Of a stretch of 64,000 nt of DNA, positions 51,377 through 60,707 are shown piece after piece. Position numbers and translations under genes: made by a program. Position 1 is the stretch's first letter, and each line of letters starts with the position of its first letter. The notes under the pieces are model-generated. The model made no database searches. It worked only from the letters and a program-made list of their open reading frames with translations, and was not told where the DNA came from. The stretch spans positions 992,001 to 1,056,000 of the forward strand of contig NZ_JBHRSH010000001.1 of assembly GCF_042643165.1 (NCBI RefSeq), given 5' to 3'. Source of the stretch: Hyphococcus aureus. GTDB taxonomy: Bacteria > Pseudomonadota > Alphaproteobacteria > Caulobacterales > Parvularculaceae.

Positions 51377-52819
51377 CTAGCGCCAGAAATAGGGATCGAA
51401 CAGCACGAGCAAGGCAAACAGCTCAAGCCGTCCCAGCAGCATCAATCCGAGCAGGATCCATTTGGCGAGATCGGGCAGCGTTGAAAAATTTCCCGCCGGT
51501 CCGATAACCGCTCCAAGGCCGGGGCCGACATTGCAGAGCGCCGTCGCCGACGCCGAAAGGGCGGTCGGGAAATCGAGGCCGGTGAGCGCCAGCGCAAAGG
51601 CGCCAACACTGAAGGCGCCGACGAAAAGCGCCAGAAACGCCAGCACGCTGAGGCCGGTTTCGCGGTCGAGCTTGACCCCGCCATAGGTGGTCGCTTGGAC
51701 GATGGAGGGTGAATGCAGGCGCCGCAAATGGGCGCCCGCATAAAGGCCGAGGAGCTGCAGCCGGTAGATCTTGATGGCGCCGCTGGTCGATCCGGCGCAG
51801 CCTCCGAAAAAAGTGAGTGCGAAGAAAAAGCCAATAAATCCGGCGCCCCAGAGCTGGTAATCCTCGCTGGCGAATCCGGTGGTCGTGATCACCGAAGTGA
51901 CATTGACGGCGACGCGGGTGAGCGTCGTGAAATAGTCTCCCCCCTCATTGAGAAAAGCGGCCCCGATCAGCCACATACCGACCAGCATCAACAGAAAAAG
52001 CGGCGCCTGGGGGTCGCTGGCGATGATCCGGGGACCCTCCTTTATCGCCCGCAAATACATCATGAAAGGCAGCGCGGCGGCGGCCATAAAAATGATCGCG
52101 ACCCAGTAAATCGCAGCGTTGTTGAAGTATCCGAGGGAGGCGTCATGAGTTGAATAGCCGCCCGTCGCCAGCGTCGACATGGAGTGATTGAGGGCGTCAA
52201 AAGCCGACATGCCGGCAATGGAAAAGCACGCCGCGCATAACAGCGTCAGCGCGACATACAACGCGGCGATATCGCGGATGAGCGCGCCCGGCCGCGTATG
52301 GAGCCCGGTTTCCGAACGCGCCGAGCTTTCAAGCTGGAAAAGCTGCATGCCGCCAATGCGCAAAAAGGGCATCATCAAGACCGCCATCAAGATGATGCCG
52401 ACCCCGCCGATCCACTGCAGGACGGAGCGCCACAGGAGCAGCATCGGATCGAGATGATCGAGATCCGTCAACACGGTTGAGCCGGTTGTCGTCACCCCGG
52501 AGATGGTTTCAAAAACCGCGTCGGTAAGGGAAATGTCGAGATCGCTGAAGAAAAACGGAAAGGACGCCATCAGCGGAAAAACCGTCCAGCTCAAGGCCGT
52601 CAGGATAAAGCCGCTGCGCAAATCGAAATGTTTGTCATGGGCCGCGCTCCAGAAAGCGCTGACAAGGCCGACGCCGATCAGCCCGGACATGATCGCGCTG
52701 ATTAAAAAGCCCTGCCAGTTTTCATCGCTGACCGTGGCGTCGAGGGCGGCGAAAATGAACTCAACGCCTGAAAGGCCGCACAAAAGAAGTCCGAGCGCTA
52801 AAAAAGGCCGGCCCAGCAT
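51377..52819 (-). CDS. trkH: TrkH family potassium uptake protein
   Basis: A 480-residue transporter with four pore-loop repeats characteristic of TrkH/KtrB: ETISGVTTTGSTVL, MSTLATGGYSTHD, SVITTTGFASEDYQ and SASATALCNVGPGLG, each with the selectivity glycine. It imports potassium with a cytoplasmic TrkA-type regulator that is not in this window. Convergent with the MscS gene. Confidence 0.92.
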   Translation of the reverse strand: MLGRPFLALGLLLCGLSGVEFIFAALDATVSDENWQGFLISAIMSGLIGVGLVSAFWSAAHDKHFDLRSGFILTALSWTVFPLMASFPFFFSDLDISLTDAVFETISGVTTTGSTVLTDLDHLDPMLLLWRSVLQWIGGVGIILMAVLMMPFLRIGGMQLFQLESSARSETGLHTRPGALIRDIAALYVALTLLCAACFSIAGMSAFDALNHSMSTLATGGYSTHDASLGYFNNAAIYWVAIIFMAAAALPFMMYLRAIKEGPRIIASDPQAPLFLLMLVGMWLIGAAFLNEGGDYFTTLTRVAVNVTSVITTTGFASEDYQLWGAGFIGFFFALTFFGGCAGSTSGAIKIYRLQLLGLYAGAHLRRLHSPSIVQATTYGGVKLDRETGLSVLAFLALFVGAFSVGAFALALTGLDFPTALSASATALCNVGPGLGAVIGPAGNFSTLPDLAKWILLGLMLLGRLELFALLVLFDPYFWR

Positions 52820-52852
52820 GTGTCGCCCCTTCCCTGAACTTTTGCGCCTGGC

Positions 52853-53908
52853 TTAACGCGACCCCATCACCGCAAGCGCCAGCGCGGCGCGCTCGACAAT
52901 CTCGCGCTGCGGGGCGCCGGTGGTTTTGGCGTCGAGCTCTGCGTCGACCAGCATGCGCAGCGCCCGCTCCAGCTTCGGGCCGCGCCATTTGTAGAGCCGA
53001 TTTTCGAAGGCGCGCTCTTCCGCGAAAAACACCGGCGGGCGGAGCTTTTTCATGGCCGCCGAGGCGCTGGCGCCGCCCTCCATCAGATCCTGTGCGGTTT
53101 TAAGACGCATGAAATTGCGCTGCAGCGCGCGCAACAGACCGATGGGGCTTGCCCCCGCGGCGGCGGCTTTGTGGAGTGCAGCGGCGAGCCTTGCGGGCGC
53201 GCCATCGGCCGCCGCAGAGGCGGTGTCATCCATGGCGTCGCCGAGCCCGTCCACAAGCGAGGCGCGCACATCTTCGAGGGAGATCGAGGCCGGTCCGTTT
53301 CGCACAACGGCGGGGCCCTTATAGAGGATCAGCTTGTCGATTTCCGCGCGGGAGATGCCGTGATCTTCGCCGAGAATGGCGACAACGAGATCGAGCGCGT
53401 CCGGATCGAAACGCAACTCTTCGGCGGCGGCGGCTTCCTGCGCCATACTGCGCACATCCGCCGGACCGTCAGCGTAACAAGGGAGCGCCACGCCGCATTT
53501 CGCTTTTTCGAACGCTTTTCTGAGCCCCGATCGCGGGGTCAATTCCCCCGCCTCAATGATCACCATGCCATTGGGTTTCAGATGACCGCTATCGAGGCCG
53601 TCGAGGAGATTTTGCACGGCCTTCACCGCCGCCTCGCCGCTGGTCCGCAGGCGGATCACCCGCTCGCCGCCGGCGAAGGAAAGCGCGGTGATCTCGTCGG
53701 CAAGACGGCCCGGCTCTTCCTTCAATTCCATGTCGGAAAGCTCAAGCGCGTTGAACGGATCTTTCAGATCGGCGACGACGCGGGCGGCGAGCAGCAGCGC
53801 GCGCTCACGCGCAAGCCCGCTGTCAGGTCCATAGAGCAACACGGCGGCGATGCGCTCGTCCCGCGCCGCGAGAAAACTCTTTATCGCTTTGCCTTTAAGG
53901 GCGGCCAT
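52853..53908 (-). CDS. holA: DNA polymerase III delta subunit HolA
   Basis: A 351-residue clamp-loader subunit that opens the sliding clamp. The N-terminal LLYGPDSGLARERALLLAARV (a P-loop-like region without ATPase residues) and the three-domain length fit HolA. A TTG one codon upstream (53911) is possible. It overlaps the lptE stop by 14 bases. Order leuS-lptE-holA is typical for alphaproteobacteria. Confidence 0.9.
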   Translation of the reverse strand: MAALKGKAIKSFLAARDERIAAVLLYGPDSGLARERALLLAARVVADLKDPFNALELSDMELKEEPGRLADEITALSFAGGERVIRLRTSGEAAVKAVQNLLDGLDSGHLKPNGMVIIEAGELTPRSGLRKAFEKAKCGVALPCYADGPADVRSMAQEAAAAEELRFDPDALDLVVAILGEDHGISRAEIDKLILYKGPAVVRNGPASISLEDVRASLVDGLGDAMDDTASAAADGAPARLAAALHKAAAAGASPIGLLRALQRNFMRLKTAQDLMEGGASASAAMKKLRPPVFFAEERAFENRLYKWRGPKLERALRMLVDAELDAKTTGAPQREIVERAALALAVMGSR

Positions 53909-54650
53909 CAATCACCGGGTCCGGCACATCGGGCGTCGCGTTTTCGCTCGCTGAGGCAGCGCCGGTTTCAACAACGCCTGTGTTATCTGAATTTGTCGTC
54001 GTGTCCGCCGGCTGCTCGGTCTCCGGCTCCAGATAATACAGGTCTTCAGGCAGGTCGATCTGCTGGTCCGGCGCCGGCTGGCGGCGTTCGTTCAAGATCT
54101 CATCAGGGTCCAGAACGCTTTCAAACGCTTCCGGGTCAACATCGTCGCGTTCATCGGCCGGTCGCGAAAACCGGATCAGCATGTCGCGCTCAATCTGTTC
54201 AGCGAGCTGGCGCGCCGCTTTTTCCACCGCTGCACGTTCTGCGAAAAGCGTCGAATATTGCGAGTTGACGATGTTGTAGGAGGTGATGGCCCGGGCGACG
54301 CCGCGCACTTTTTCTCCGGTCTCCTTGTCGATAACCCAGTAGCGCGCGACGAGACGGTAATTATAGCGCGTCACCGTGGCGTCGATCTGAACGGCGAGGC
54401 GGTCGGCCTTTTCGCGCGCCTGCACATAAAGATCGTAACGCGGCGCCACGCCCTCGACCGAGACGATCCGGGCGTTAAACGCGTCCTCAAGATAGGGCGC
54501 GACATTTTCCGGCGCGACGATCCGCTCAAGATTGATCTGGCTGCTGATCAGCGCGTCGCCGTCTCTTGTGGCGTAGATCGGCTGAAACCCGCAGCCCGAA
54601 ACAGCGAGCGCGCCCGCAATGACGGCGAAAAGGGCGGCGGTGCGTTTCAT
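53895..54650 (-). CDS. lptE: LPS assembly lipoprotein LptE
   Basis: A 251-residue lipoprotein (lipobox VSGC, lipid Cys20) that plugs the LptD channel for lipopolysaccharide export. After the signal, GFQPIYATRDG is the LptE hallmark. The C-terminus is extended and acidic, with DPDEILNERRQPAPDQQ and a Thr/Asn/Pro-rich tail beyond the usual domain. Located 20 bases after leuS. Confidence 0.88.
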   Translation of the reverse strand: MKRTAALFAVIAGALAVSGCGFQPIYATRDGDALISSQINLERIVAPENVAPYLEDAFNARIVSVEGVAPRYDLYVQAREKADRLAVQIDATVTRYNYRLVARYWVIDKETGEKVRGVARAITSYNIVNSQYSTLFAERAAVEKAARQLAEQIERDMLIRFSRPADERDDVDPEAFESVLDPDEILNERRQPAPDQQIDLPEDLYYLEPETEQPADTTTNSDNTGVVETGAASASENATPDVPDPVIDGRP

Positions 54651-54670
54651 GCGGGCTCCGTTCTGAGGGG

Positions 54671-57265
54671 TCAGTTCGCGACGATGTTGACGATGCGTTT
54701 GGGCACCACCACCACTTTGCGAACGGTCTTGCCGTCAATATGCCGTTTAACGTCGGCGTCGGAAAGGGCCGCCTCTTCCACAGTTTTATTGTCGGCTTCG
54801 GCAGGCACGGTGATCTCGGCGCGGCGTTTGCCGTTGACCTGAACGCCGAGGACGATTTCGTCTTTGGCGAGCAGCGCCGGATCGGCTTTTGGCCATGGTG
54901 CGTCGCAGATAAGGCCTTCTCCGCCAAGGGTTTCCCAGCATTCCTCGGCGAGGTGGGGAATAAATGGCGCGACCAGGCGCGATAGCGCGGAAAGCGCTTC
55001 GGCCTTCGCCCAGTCAGACGCGCCGCCGGCTTTTTTCAGCGCGTTCAGAAATTCATAGACGCGCGCAATCGCCTTGTTGAAACGGAAATGGTCGATGTCG
55101 TCGGTCACCCCGGCGATGGCCGCATGGGTCGCCTGACGCAACTCGGTTTTGTCATCGCCGGCGGCGGTTTTTTCGAGATCGACGGTTTTGAGAATGCCGG
55201 GCGACGCCGCAACCGCGTCCCAGATGCGGTTGATCAGCTTCCAGGCGCCTTCAACGCCGCTATCCGTCCATTCCACATCGCGTTCGGGCGGTGAGTCTGA
55301 CAGCATGAACCAGCGCGCCGCGTCCGCGCCATAGGTCTGCGCGATCCCTTCCGGAGAGACCACGTTCTTTTTCGACTTCGACATTTTTTCGATGGCGCCG
55401 ACAATAACGGGTTGGCCGGTTTTGTTCCAAATGACGCCATTATCTTGCTTTGTAACGTCTTCTGGAAGAATCCATCTTTCACTTAGTTTTTTTGTGTCAT
55501 CCGGGTCGAGGTAAGTCTCGTGCGTCACCATCCCTTGTGTGAACAAATTCGCAAAGGGTTCGTCCACGGATAAATGCCCAACTTTCTTCATGGCGCGGGT
55601 GTAAAACCGCGCATAGAGAAGGTGCAAAATGGCGTGCTCAATGCCGCCGATATACTGATCCACAGGCAGCCAGTAGTCGGCGACGTCTTTATCCACCGGC
55701 TTGTCATCGGGCTGTGAGGCGAAGCGCGCGAAATACCATGAGCTATCGATAAAGGTGTCGAAGGTGTCGGTCTCGCGCCGGCCTTTGCCGCCGCATTGGG
55801 GGCAATCCACATGTTTCCAGGTGGGGTGACGGTCGAGGGGATTTCCGGGGACGGAGAAATCCGCTTCCTCGGGCAACACCACCGGCAGGTCTTTTTCAGG
55901 AACCGGAACGATCCCGCATTTTTCGCAATGGATGGCCGGGATCGGACAGCCCCAATAGCGCTGGCGCGATACGCCCCAATCGCGCAGGCGATATTGCGTG
56001 ACGCCCTGGCCCAACCCCATCTCTTCGATCTTTTTGATCGCGGCGGCGATGGCGTCGCTGACCGAAAGGCCATCCAGAAAATCAGAATTGAAGATCTTGC
56101 CGGGCCCGATATAGGGCTCGCCATCCAGCTTGTATGTCGCCGCATCGGCCCCGTCCGGCAGGACCACGGGCGGGATCGCAAGACCGTATTTGGTTGCGAA
56201 ATCATAGTCGCGCTGGTCATGGGCCGGGCAACCGAAGATTGCGCCCGTGCCGTAGCCCATCAATACGAAATTCGCGACATAGACCGGCAGTTTGCGGGCA
56301 TCAAACGGATGACCGGTTTCCAGCGATGTTTTATAGCCGCGCTTTTCCGCCTTTTCGATCGCTTCTTCGGATGTGCCGGCGCTTGCGCATTCGGCGATGA
56401 ACGTCGCCAGCGCCTTGTCGGTTTTGGCGAGTTCCGTGGTGATCGGATGGTCCGGTGAAATAGCGACGAAGCTTGCGCCGTAAAGCGTGTCGGGCCGTGT
56501 CGTGAAAACCTCAACGCCGCCTTCGAAGCCTGCGGGTGCTTTTACATCCGGTGCAAAAGGAAACCTCATCTGCAAGCCTTTCGACTTGCCGATCCAGTTT
56601 TTCTGCATCAGCTTCACATTGTCCGGCCAGCCCGAAAGGCGGCCATCGTCAAGCGCCGCCAACAGATCCTCGGCGTAATCGGTGATTTTGAAAAACCACT
56701 GCGACAGCTTGCGCCGTTCAACCGGCGCGCCGGAGCGCCAACCCTTGCCGTCGATCACCTGTTCGTTGGCGAGCACCGTCTGATCGACCGGGTCCCAGTT
56801 GACCTGGCTTTCCTTGCGGTAGGCGAGGCCTGCCTGCCAGAATTCCAGAAACATGCGCTGCTGATGAACATAATAGCTGGCGTCGCAGGTGGCGAATTCA
56901 CGCGACCAGTCGATGGCGAGCCCCATCTGTTTGAGCTGCCCGCGCATGATGTCGATATTGCCATAGGTCCATTTCGCCGGGTGCGAGCCCGTCTGCATGG
57001 CCGCGTTTTCCGCCGGCATGCCGAAGGCGTCCCAGCCCATCGGGTGCAGGACATTATAGCCGCAGGCCTTTTTATAACGCGCGATGACGTCGCCCATGGC
57101 GTAATTGCGCACATGGCCGATATGGATGCGTCCCGACGGGTAGGGAAACATCTCAAGGACGTAGTATTTCTGTTTGTCTTTGCTGGCGCCGGTTTCAAAG
57201 GAGCGCGCTTGGTTCCAGCGCTGCTGCCATTTCGGCTCGACTTCTTTCGGATTGTAGCGGGACAT
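54671..57265 (-). CDS. leuS: leucyl-tRNA synthetase
   Basis: An 864-residue class I synthetase. HIGH appears in PSGRIHIGHVRNYAMGD, KMSKS in IEKMSKSKKN, and the editing (CP1) domain is present. The zinc-ribbon-like inserts with CEKCG and CPQCGGKGRRE suggest a bound zinc. Start ATG 57265 (MSRYNPKEVEPKWQQRW) gives the normal N-terminus; GGAAGA precedes it. A structured leader lies upstream (57299-57378). Confidence 0.97.
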   Translation of the reverse strand: MSRYNPKEVEPKWQQRWNQARSFETGASKDKQKYYVLEMFPYPSGRIHIGHVRNYAMGDVIARYKKACGYNVLHPMGWDAFGMPAENAAMQTGSHPAKWTYGNIDIMRGQLKQMGLAIDWSREFATCDASYYVHQQRMFLEFWQAGLAYRKESQVNWDPVDQTVLANEQVIDGKGWRSGAPVERRKLSQWFFKITDYAEDLLAALDDGRLSGWPDNVKLMQKNWIGKSKGLQMRFPFAPDVKAPAGFEGGVEVFTTRPDTLYGASFVAISPDHPITTELAKTDKALATFIAECASAGTSEEAIEKAEKRGYKTSLETGHPFDARKLPVYVANFVLMGYGTGAIFGCPAHDQRDYDFATKYGLAIPPVVLPDGADAATYKLDGEPYIGPGKIFNSDFLDGLSVSDAIAAAIKKIEEMGLGQGVTQYRLRDWGVSRQRYWGCPIPAIHCEKCGIVPVPEKDLPVVLPEEADFSVPGNPLDRHPTWKHVDCPQCGGKGRRETDTFDTFIDSSWYFARFASQPDDKPVDKDVADYWLPVDQYIGGIEHAILHLLYARFYTRAMKKVGHLSVDEPFANLFTQGMVTHETYLDPDDTKKLSERWILPEDVTKQDNGVIWNKTGQPVIVGAIEKMSKSKKNVVSPEGIAQTYGADAARWFMLSDSPPERDVEWTDSGVEGAWKLINRIWDAVAASPGILKTVDLEKTAAGDDKTELRQATHAAIAGVTDDIDHFRFNKAIARVYEFLNALKKAGGASDWAKAEALSALSRLVAPFIPHLAEECWETLGGEGLICDAPWPKADPALLAKDEIVLGVQVNGKRRAEITVPAEADNKTVEEAALSDADVKRHIDGKTVRKVVVVPKRIVNIVAN

Positions 57266-57285
57266 TTTCTTGATCTTCCGGCAAT

Positions 57286-57378
57286 AAAAAACGGCGCCGC
57301 GCATTTCCAGAAAAAGTGGCCACCGGTTTTTTGCAGGAAATGCGCAAACTTAGCTTTCGAGCCTGTTTATCAACAGGC
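57286..57378 (-). promoter_or_regulatory. leuS: hairpin-rich region between DUF3576 and leuS, possible attenuator
   Basis: A perfect ten-base inverted repeat GCGCATTTCC (57299-57308) and GGAAATGCGC (57336-57345) encloses a GTGGCCAC core flanked by A and T runs, so the whole 47 bases can fold. On the minus strand it is followed after GGCGCCG by TTTTTT (57291-57286), like a terminator. A second hairpin GCCTGTT-TATC-AACAGGC lies at 57361-57378. It may end the DUF3576 transcript or attenuate leuS. Confidence 0.55.
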
Positions 57379-57416
57379 CCGGGGCGCCGTTCTTTCCATC
57401 ATTCTGGCGCTGAATT

Positions 57417-57881
57417 CTAGTCTTCGATCTGGTTTAGGCGAAGCTGGCGCGCGCGGGTGAGAATCGCATTCTCGATCTCGCGGCCGGTGGCCGGGTTCAC
57501 CGTAGCGTCGTTCCACACGCCATTTTCGCCCTGGGTCTGGCGGAAGACGGAGACGCGCAAGGCGTCCGCGCGGAGCGCCGAGTCAAGAATGTAGACATTG
57601 GTCTTGAATCGCTCGCCCGGGGTCTCCGGGTTCACATACCAGTCGGTAATGATCAGGCCCGCGATCGGGTCCGCTGAAAAGACCGGTAGAAAATCAAGGG
57701 TTTCCAGCGACGCCGCCCATAAATAACGGTTCACCGTGGTCGCCTGGGCGCGGCCGGCCTTGTATTCAGCCAGGGTCGCGTTGCGGCTGCCGCCAGAGCT
57801 GTTGCCGCCGCAGGCGGCGAGAATCGCAGCCGCGGTTGCTAAAGCTAATACCTTGAACATAGTAACTTTTTCGGTCTTCAT
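57417..57881 (-). CDS. DUF3576 family lipoprotein
   Basis: A 154-residue lipoprotein (lipobox ILAAC) with the DUF3576 pattern: VNRYLWAASLETLDFLPVFSADPIAGLIITDWY and LRVSVFRQ. Function unknown; the gene precedes leuS widely in alphaproteobacteria. ATG 57881 follows an AGGA site; the frame opens at 57923. Confidence 0.85.
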   Translation of the reverse strand: MKTEKVTMFKVLALATAAAILAACGGNSSGGSRNATLAEYKAGRAQATTVNRYLWAASLETLDFLPVFSADPIAGLIITDWYVNPETPGERFKTNVYILDSALRADALRVSVFRQTQGENGVWNDATVNPATGREIENAILTRARQLRLNQIED

Positions 57882-58309
57882 TACCGTTAATCCTGTGTCA
57901 TGGAGGGGCCGGTTGCGGTCCATGCCGCATGAGCCGTGGCTTTCCTACCACAAACCGCCAATTACACAACGGGCGGGCCCCGCTTCCCTTGTATGGAGAG
58001 AAATCGGGCGCCAATATGGAGGCTGGTCATAAAGCTGTTAACTTTATGCCGTTAACCCTTGCGTGTGACTCGCAACCTTGTGAGGCGCATGATCGGATAA
58101 AGGGAATCTGCGTGGGGCGGATTTTCTCCGGGTGCGGCGAAGCTTTTGGGCTCGGGGCGTTGCGTTGGGAGAAGCGCCGGTTTACCGGGGCGGAAGGTCT
58201 GAAGCGGTTTGGGGAAACGGCTTTGGGCGCATGGAAGAAACAACGAGGCGGCCTCGCGGCTTTAAGGTTTTGCGGGTGTCTGTTCAAAGGTAGAGACGGA
58301 TTAACGGCT
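57882..58309. promoter_or_regulatory. long divergent gap upstream of the porin gene
   Basis: These 428 bases separate DUF3576 and the porin. The plus-strand frame is open throughout, but the extension has no signal peptide and is rejected as coding. Visible elements are two GTTAAC palindromes at 58037-58042 and 58051-58056 and a TTGCG/CGCAA inverted repeat at 58059-58075 that contains a GACTC (GANTC) site. They probably belong to the porin promoter; no clear -10 was assigned. Confidence 0.35.
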
Positions 58310-59536
58310 GTGACCAGTCTGCGGACAATTTTGTTAGGCGCGAGCGCTGCGGTTCTGACCGCGGGCGCTGCCTATGCCGCGGACCCGATCAAGATCGATG
58401 TCAGCGGTGAAGCAAGCGCCGTCGCCGGTCTCACCGATGGCGACGCCAAAGGCGATGTTAACGCCAAGGTCTCTTTCAAGGGCGCAACGGTTCTCGATAA
58501 CGGCGTTGAAATCGGCGCCGTGCTCACGGGCCGTCTTGATGCCGACCAGCCGCGCCAGCTTTTCGGCGGCGGGCGCTATTCGGGCCTTCTGATCGGCGGG
58601 CCACGCGGCGTCGGGCCTGACACAAGCGATGCATATCTCCAGGGCGCCTACGCCTATGCGCGCGGCTCCTTCGGCCAGATAATTGTCGGCCGCGATGCGG
58701 GCGTTGCGCGTATCCTTTCAGTATCATCGCCGACGATCTTCTCCTCTGTGAACGTCAATGACTGGCAAACGGATCTTTCCGGCCTCAATGATGTTCATAC
58801 GATCAACGATTTCAGCGGCTATTCTTCAAAGCTCACCTATATGCCGCCGGCGAATTTCCTCGGTGGGGTTCTGGGCGGCTTGCAGCTCGGCGTTTCCTAT
58901 TCACCGGTATTGAAGAATTGCGGCGATCCGCTCTGCGCGCCCCAGACCGGTTTTGTGATTGCGCCTGACGGCGTCATGCTGGCCACGGACAGTCATTGGG
59001 ACGACGCGATTGAAGCGGCGCTTTATTACGAAAAAGGCATCCGGGTGGGCGGTTCCGATCGCCTGTTTGTGGGCGTCGGCGCGAGTTTCGTGACTGCGGA
59101 CGAGCATGCGGTGCTCAACACGCCGCAGACTGTTTACGACGATTATGAAGCCTATTCGGTGGGTCTGAACCTCGCCTATCGCGGCATTACGCTGGGCGGT
59201 TCGGTCAAGACCACGAATGCTGGCCTCGCCTCGTTTGAGGATGACGGCTATCTCGCTTTCGATGCGGGCGTCACCTTCCGCACCGGCGAGGAAGAAGGCG
59301 ATGTCGCCGTCATGCTCGGTTATGGCCAGTCTGAATCGAATTCTCTGGGATTTGATCCGCTTGACCCAACTCTTTTCCGCGATACGCGCACCGCACAAGC
59401 GGGCGTGACCTATGTTCTTGGCCGCGGCATTACGGTCGGCGCCGCCGCCCAGTATACCGAAGCCAAGAAACCTGCAGCCGCAGGCGGACCTGAAGAAGCC
59501 GCCACGGTTGTGATCGAGAGCTCGATCAAATTCTAA
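58310..59536 (+). CDS. outer-membrane porin
   Basis: A 408-residue porin. GTG 58310 begins a clean Sec signal (TSLRTILLGASAAVLTAG, cleavage after AYA) and the mature part is beta-rich with repeated alternating patterns and a C-terminal aromatic (SSIKF), as required for outer-membrane insertion. The motif YSSKLTYMPP and the aromatic and Gly-rich strands fit alphaproteobacterial general porins. The two cysteines (NCGDPLC) may form a loop disulfide. Confidence 0.85.
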   Translation: MTSLRTILLGASAAVLTAGAAYAADPIKIDVSGEASAVAGLTDGDAKGDVNAKVSFKGATVLDNGVEIGAVLTGRLDADQPRQLFGGGRYSGLLIGGPRGVGPDTSDAYLQGAYAYARGSFGQIIVGRDAGVARILSVSSPTIFSSVNVNDWQTDLSGLNDVHTINDFSGYSSKLTYMPPANFLGGVLGGLQLGVSYSPVLKNCGDPLCAPQTGFVIAPDGVMLATDSHWDDAIEAALYYEKGIRVGGSDRLFVGVGASFVTADEHAVLNTPQTVYDDYEAYSVGLNLAYRGITLGGSVKTTNAGLASFEDDGYLAFDAGVTFRTGEEEGDVAVMLGYGQSESNSLGFDPLDPTLFRDTRTAQAGVTYVLGRGITVGAAAQYTEAKKPAAAGGPEEAATVVIESSIKF

Positions 59537-59540
59537 AGTT

Positions 59541-59601
59541 TCTAAGCGCCTGCTGCTTAGAGGGGATATGGAACAGGGCGGCTCTTCGGGGCCGCCCTGT
59601 T
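59541..59601 (+). terminator. hairpins downstream of the porin gene
   Basis: TCTAAGC/GCTTAGA (59541-59561) is followed by an 11-base perfect stem AACAGGGCGGC/GCCGCCCTGTT (59572-59582 with 59591-59601, eight-base loop). The T-run is short, but the stem strength suggests a terminator or mRNA-stabilising structure. Confidence 0.6.
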
Positions 59602-59657
59602 TGCATCTGTGAACGCTGTAGTAAAAGCGCAAATACCGCAATGGGGAGAAAAGAGCC

Positions 59658-60101
59658 ATGCGTCTCATGTTTCTGCTTGCTACGCTGACGTTTGCGGTCG
59701 CCTGTTCGCCCGCAGATAAATCCGAAACGTCAATTTCCGGGGAGACCGTCATGGGCCAGAAGAACAATCATATCGATTATGTGGAGCTGGCGGCGGAAGA
59801 TCTCGCTGTCGCCAAGGCGTTTTACGGCGCCGCATTCGGATGGGAGTTTCAGGACTGGGGCGAGACCTATGTGAGCTTCACCGGCGCCGGTCTTGATGGC
59901 GGGATAAGAGGCGGCGAAAAGCCGGTTCGAGGGTCTACGACCGTTATTCTCTATGCGGATGACCTTAAGGCGAGTGAAAAACGCGTTGTCGATGCGGGCG
60001 GGGAAATCACCGAGCGTCACGACTTCCCCGGCGGGCGGCGGTTCCATTTCCGCGACCCCTCCGGCAATGAGCTTGCCGTCTGGACCAAGGCGGAAGAGTA
60101 A
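59658..60101 (+). CDS. VOC-fold predicted lipoprotein
   Basis: A 147-residue protein with a signal ending FAVAC (likely lipobox, Cys16) followed by a single VOC domain (HIDYVELAAEDLAVAKAFYGAAFGW at the start, RFHFRDPSGNELAVWTK at the end). The family is usually cytoplasmic, so export is odd; an internal ATG at about residue 32 (MGQKNNHIDYV) would instead give a cytoplasmic VOC protein. Confidence 0.7.
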   Translation: MRLMFLLATLTFAVACSPADKSETSISGETVMGQKNNHIDYVELAAEDLAVAKAFYGAAFGWEFQDWGETYVSFTGAGLDGGIRGGEKPVRGSTTVILYADDLKASEKRVVDAGGEITERHDFPGGRRFHFRDPSGNELAVWTKAEE

Positions 60102-60695
60102 CTAGTCAAGAAAAGCGCCGATGGCGGCGAGGCCCGCTACATTCGGGCCTACGAGAAGGCGGGCGTTGCGTTCATCGACGCCGCCTAGGGCCAGCACTGG
60201 CAGTAGCGATGAAGCCGCCAGCGTTTTAAAAGCGGCCGCGCCCATGGCGCCGTCGCCAGGATGGCTGAACGTCACGAAAGCTGGCGACAACAGCGCCAGA
60301 TCTGCGCCCATCGTCTTGGCGCGCTGAAGCTCCTCCATGCTGTGACAGGCGGCGGTCACGATCATGTTTTCGGGGAAAGGCGCGGCGGGTGAAAACCAGC
60401 GCGGGACATGAACGCCGTCCGCGCCGATCCGCCGGGCGAGGTCAATGTCGGCGCCGATGATCAGTTTCAGGCCGCGGGCGCGCGCGATGGATTTCAGTTG
60501 CGCCGCGAACCCTTGCCGATGGGGCAGCCCATAATCGCGCAGGATCACCGCGGCCCCTCGCGGCATCGCTCGGACGACGGTGAGTGGATGGGGAACCCGG
60601 CGCTGGTCGGTCAGAAAGGCGAGCGAAAAAGGCGCCGCAACACCAGAACGGCGTTTGAGGTCGGCAGCCGCGGCTGCTAGTTTCGCGGCCCGCAA
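60102..60695 (-). CDS. thiE: thiamine phosphate synthase (ThiE/TenI family)
   Basis: About 197 residues with the ThiE fold: FLTDQRR, GLKLIIGADIDLARRIGADGVHVP, ADLALLSPAFVTFSHPG and LPVLALGGVDERNA. It would join the thiazole and pyrimidine phosphates. The frame reaches 60893 across the yggS start, so TTG 60695, with AAGGG six to seven bases upstream, is preferred; GTG 60719 is an alternative. A TenI-like regulator or salvage role is possible. Confidence 0.75.
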   Translation of the reverse strand: MRAAKLAAAAADLKRRSGVAAPFSLAFLTDQRRVPHPLTVVRAMPRGAAVILRDYGLPHRQGFAAQLKSIARARGLKLIIGADIDLARRIGADGVHVPRWFSPAAPFPENMIVTAACHSMEELQRAKTMGADLALLSPAFVTFSHPGDGAMGAAAFKTLAASSLLPVLALGGVDERNARLLVGPNVAGLAAIGAFLD

Positions 60696-60707
60696 GCGGA
60701 GCCCTTC

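Noticed and set aside
58037..58056. Two GTTAAC sites read as a CtrA site
   Set aside because: The TTAA cores are 10 bases apart rather than 7, so they do not fit the TTAA-N7-TTAA consensus.
57929..58309. N-terminal extension of the porin frame (127 codons)
   Set aside because: The signal peptide begins at GTG 58310; secreted porins need it at the N-terminus.
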